NCBI GenBank assembly: GCA_025355705.1
Contig: JANXZD010000123.1
Span: 1-7,019 of the forward strand
Reading direction: 5' to 3'
DNA: 7,019 nucleotides
Source of the DNA: Bacteroidota bacterium
Lineage (GTDB): Bacteria; Bacteroidota; Ignavibacteria; UBA10030; UBA8401
The position numbers were made by a program, and so were the translations under genes. The notes beneath the pieces were generated by a model. It worked only from the letters and a program-made list of their open reading frames with translations, was not told the origin of the DNA and ran no database searches. This document shows, in pieces, positions 5,823 to 7,019 of the stretch (position 1 is the first letter of the stretch; every line of letters starts with the position of its first letter).

Positions 5823-7019
5823 ATGAAGGCCAACAAAAAATATTATCTCGTTGCGTTATTTATTTGCTCTACGATGGTATCTTTCTCTCAATTACGAGAT
5901 CGAGAAGATGATTCGAAAACTTCAACGCAAAAGACACAACAACCGCAAATTACCGGATCAACACTCTCTGTGATTATGGATGGACCGATTGATCCTAAGG
6001 AATACATCGTTGGACCAGGCGATGTTTTTGCAGTAAGCATATGGGCTGCAATTCCTTTGAATTTTCAGGTTCCAGTTAACCCTGAAGGTTCAGTGATCAT
6101 TCCTACTGTCAATGAAATGTCTATCAGTGGTCTTACTCTAGAAGTAGCAAAGAAATTAGTAATGAGTGAGATCAAGAAAAAATATCTTTCCGGGACCGCG
6201 TCATTTACACTTTCTCAGCCTCGGTCATTTACTGTTACAGTCAGAGGAAACGTTTTGAATGAACAGACTATTATCGTTCAGGCAACCGATCGTGTTGAAG
6301 CTGCATTGAACATTGCCAATGATATCCAAAAATATAAATTGAAGACCATGCTTTCCGAGCAACAACTTACCTCGTCTGGAAAAGTAGAAAAAATACTTTC
6401 TTCATCAAGCAAAAGACAGATAAGAATTATTCGCAAAAGCGGAATATCGGTGAACGCAGATATTGAAAAATATATTGCAACTCGCAACCATGTATACAAT
6501 CCATTGTTGCAGGATGGAGATGTGATTATTGTCCCGCCGAATAACATTGAAAAAAATTTTATTGGTGTGTATGGAGCGGTTGCTAAAAGTGGAACCTATG
6601 AGTTTGTGGAAGGTGACAGTCTGCTGAATCTCATTGAGATTGCAGGCGGCATCACAAAAAACGCCGACGCAGAGAAAGTGACAATATCTCGAATGGATGA
6701 GTCAGGAATGTATTCTGAAAATAGTATAAGTTTATCGAGAATCATTTTAGGGCAAAGTCAGGACATTGTTCTCAAACAAGGAGATAGGATTCTTGTATCG
6801 CAAAAGAATACTATAGATCGTGGAGGTGTGGTTAATATTGAAGGAGAGATTGTATTGCCTGGATCATATTCCATCATACAAGACTCAACGAAACTTTCGG
6901 AAATCATTCAAAAATCCGGCGGCTTGACCAAATATGCACTATTAAATGGTGCTGTAGTTTTTCGAAATAAAGATAAAGAGCTAGAACGAGAAATAAATTA
7001 CCTGCAGATGCGAAAAGGG
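5823..7019 (+). CDS. Wza-type polysaccharide export protein with SLBB domains, 3'-truncated by window edge
   Basis: Members of this outer-membrane polysaccharide export family form the channel through which capsule or exopolysaccharide leaves the cell, working with an inner-membrane polysaccharide co-polymerase. The frame is open from ATG 5823 to the last base (399 codons, no stop). In order: a signal peptide (about 1-22: basic start, hydrophobic core, likely cleavage after FS before Q23); a low-complexity Gln/Thr/Ser/Asp linker (24-45); the Poly_export domain (about 59-135, beginning EYIVGPGDVFAVSIW); a first SLBB-like unit (about 136-240) apparently interrupted by a Ser/Lys-rich stretch (170-200) and closed by QDGDVIIVPP; a second SLBB (246-327: GVYGAVAKSGTYEF, LIEIAGGIT, KQGDRILV); and a third beginning at 337 (IEGEIVLPGSYSI, IIQKSGGLT). 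The signal peptide has a Cys at 15 but no proper lipobox, unlike the lipoprotein Wza. GGAAA at 5809-5813 may serve as ribosome binding site. The gene is probably cotranscribed with rfbB. Confidence 0.92.
   Translation, partial: MKANKKYYLVALFICSTMVSFSQLRDREDDSKTSTQKTQQPQITGSTLSVIMDGPIDPKEYIVGPGDVFAVSIWAAIPLNFQVPVNPEGSVIIPTVNEMSISGLTLEVAKKLVMSEIKKKYLSGTASFTLSQPRSFTVTVRGNVLNEQTIIVQATDRVEAALNIANDIQKYKLKTMLSEQQLTSSGKVEKILSSSSKRQIRIIRKSGISVNADIEKYIATRNHVYNPLLQDGDVIIVPPNNIEKNFIGVYGAVAKSGTYEFVEGDSLLNLIEIAGGITKNADAEKVTISRMDESGMYSENSISLSRIILGQSQDIVLKQGDRILVSQKNTIDRGGVVNIEGEIVLPGSYSIIQDSTKLSEIIQKSGGLTKYALLNGAVVFRNKDKELEREINYLQMRKG

Overview
The window holds eight protein-coding genes, all on the + strand, and no RNA genes, insertion sequences or CRISPR arrays that I can see. 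The DNA is moderately A+T-rich by eye. Shine-Dalgarno sequences are mostly weak or absent, and signal peptides end in Ala-Gln or Ser-Gln. Together with the gene content this suggests the Bacteroidota/Chlorobiota/Ignavibacteriota group. That placement is an inference from general features; I would not name a genus.

Positions 1-1424 carry the 3' part of panC (pantothenate synthetase, start outside the window), followed after 8 bases by a sugar-nucleotidyltransferase that looks like the first half of GlmU without the acetyltransferase half. A short gap (1425-1496) contains a possible promoter with a perfect TTGACA. It leads into a small secreted protein of unknown function (1497-1988), which is closed by a well-formed intrinsic terminator (2023-2063).

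Positions 2068-4613 look like one operon: a membrane-anchored protein with a LytR_C domain, the ribosome silencing factor RsfS (GTG start behind a strong Shine-Dalgarno), and arginyl-tRNA synthetase. The last two overlap by one base. The upstream terminator sits only four bases before the first start codon, which leaves no normal room for a promoter.

A 186-base non-coding gap (4614-4799) with a second hairpin separates these housekeeping genes from what looks like the start of a surface-polysaccharide locus. That locus begins with dTDP-glucose 4,6-dehydratase (rfbB) and, six bases later, a Wza-type polysaccharide export protein with SLBB domains that runs off the right edge. RfbB would supply dTDP-4-keto-6-deoxyglucose for deoxysugars, and the export protein would form the outer-membrane channel for the finished polymer.

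I did not find a clearly novel system. The points most worth a second look are the terminator against the start codon, the stand-alone nucleotidyltransferase domain, the unknown secreted protein, and the membrane LytR_C protein in a translation operon.
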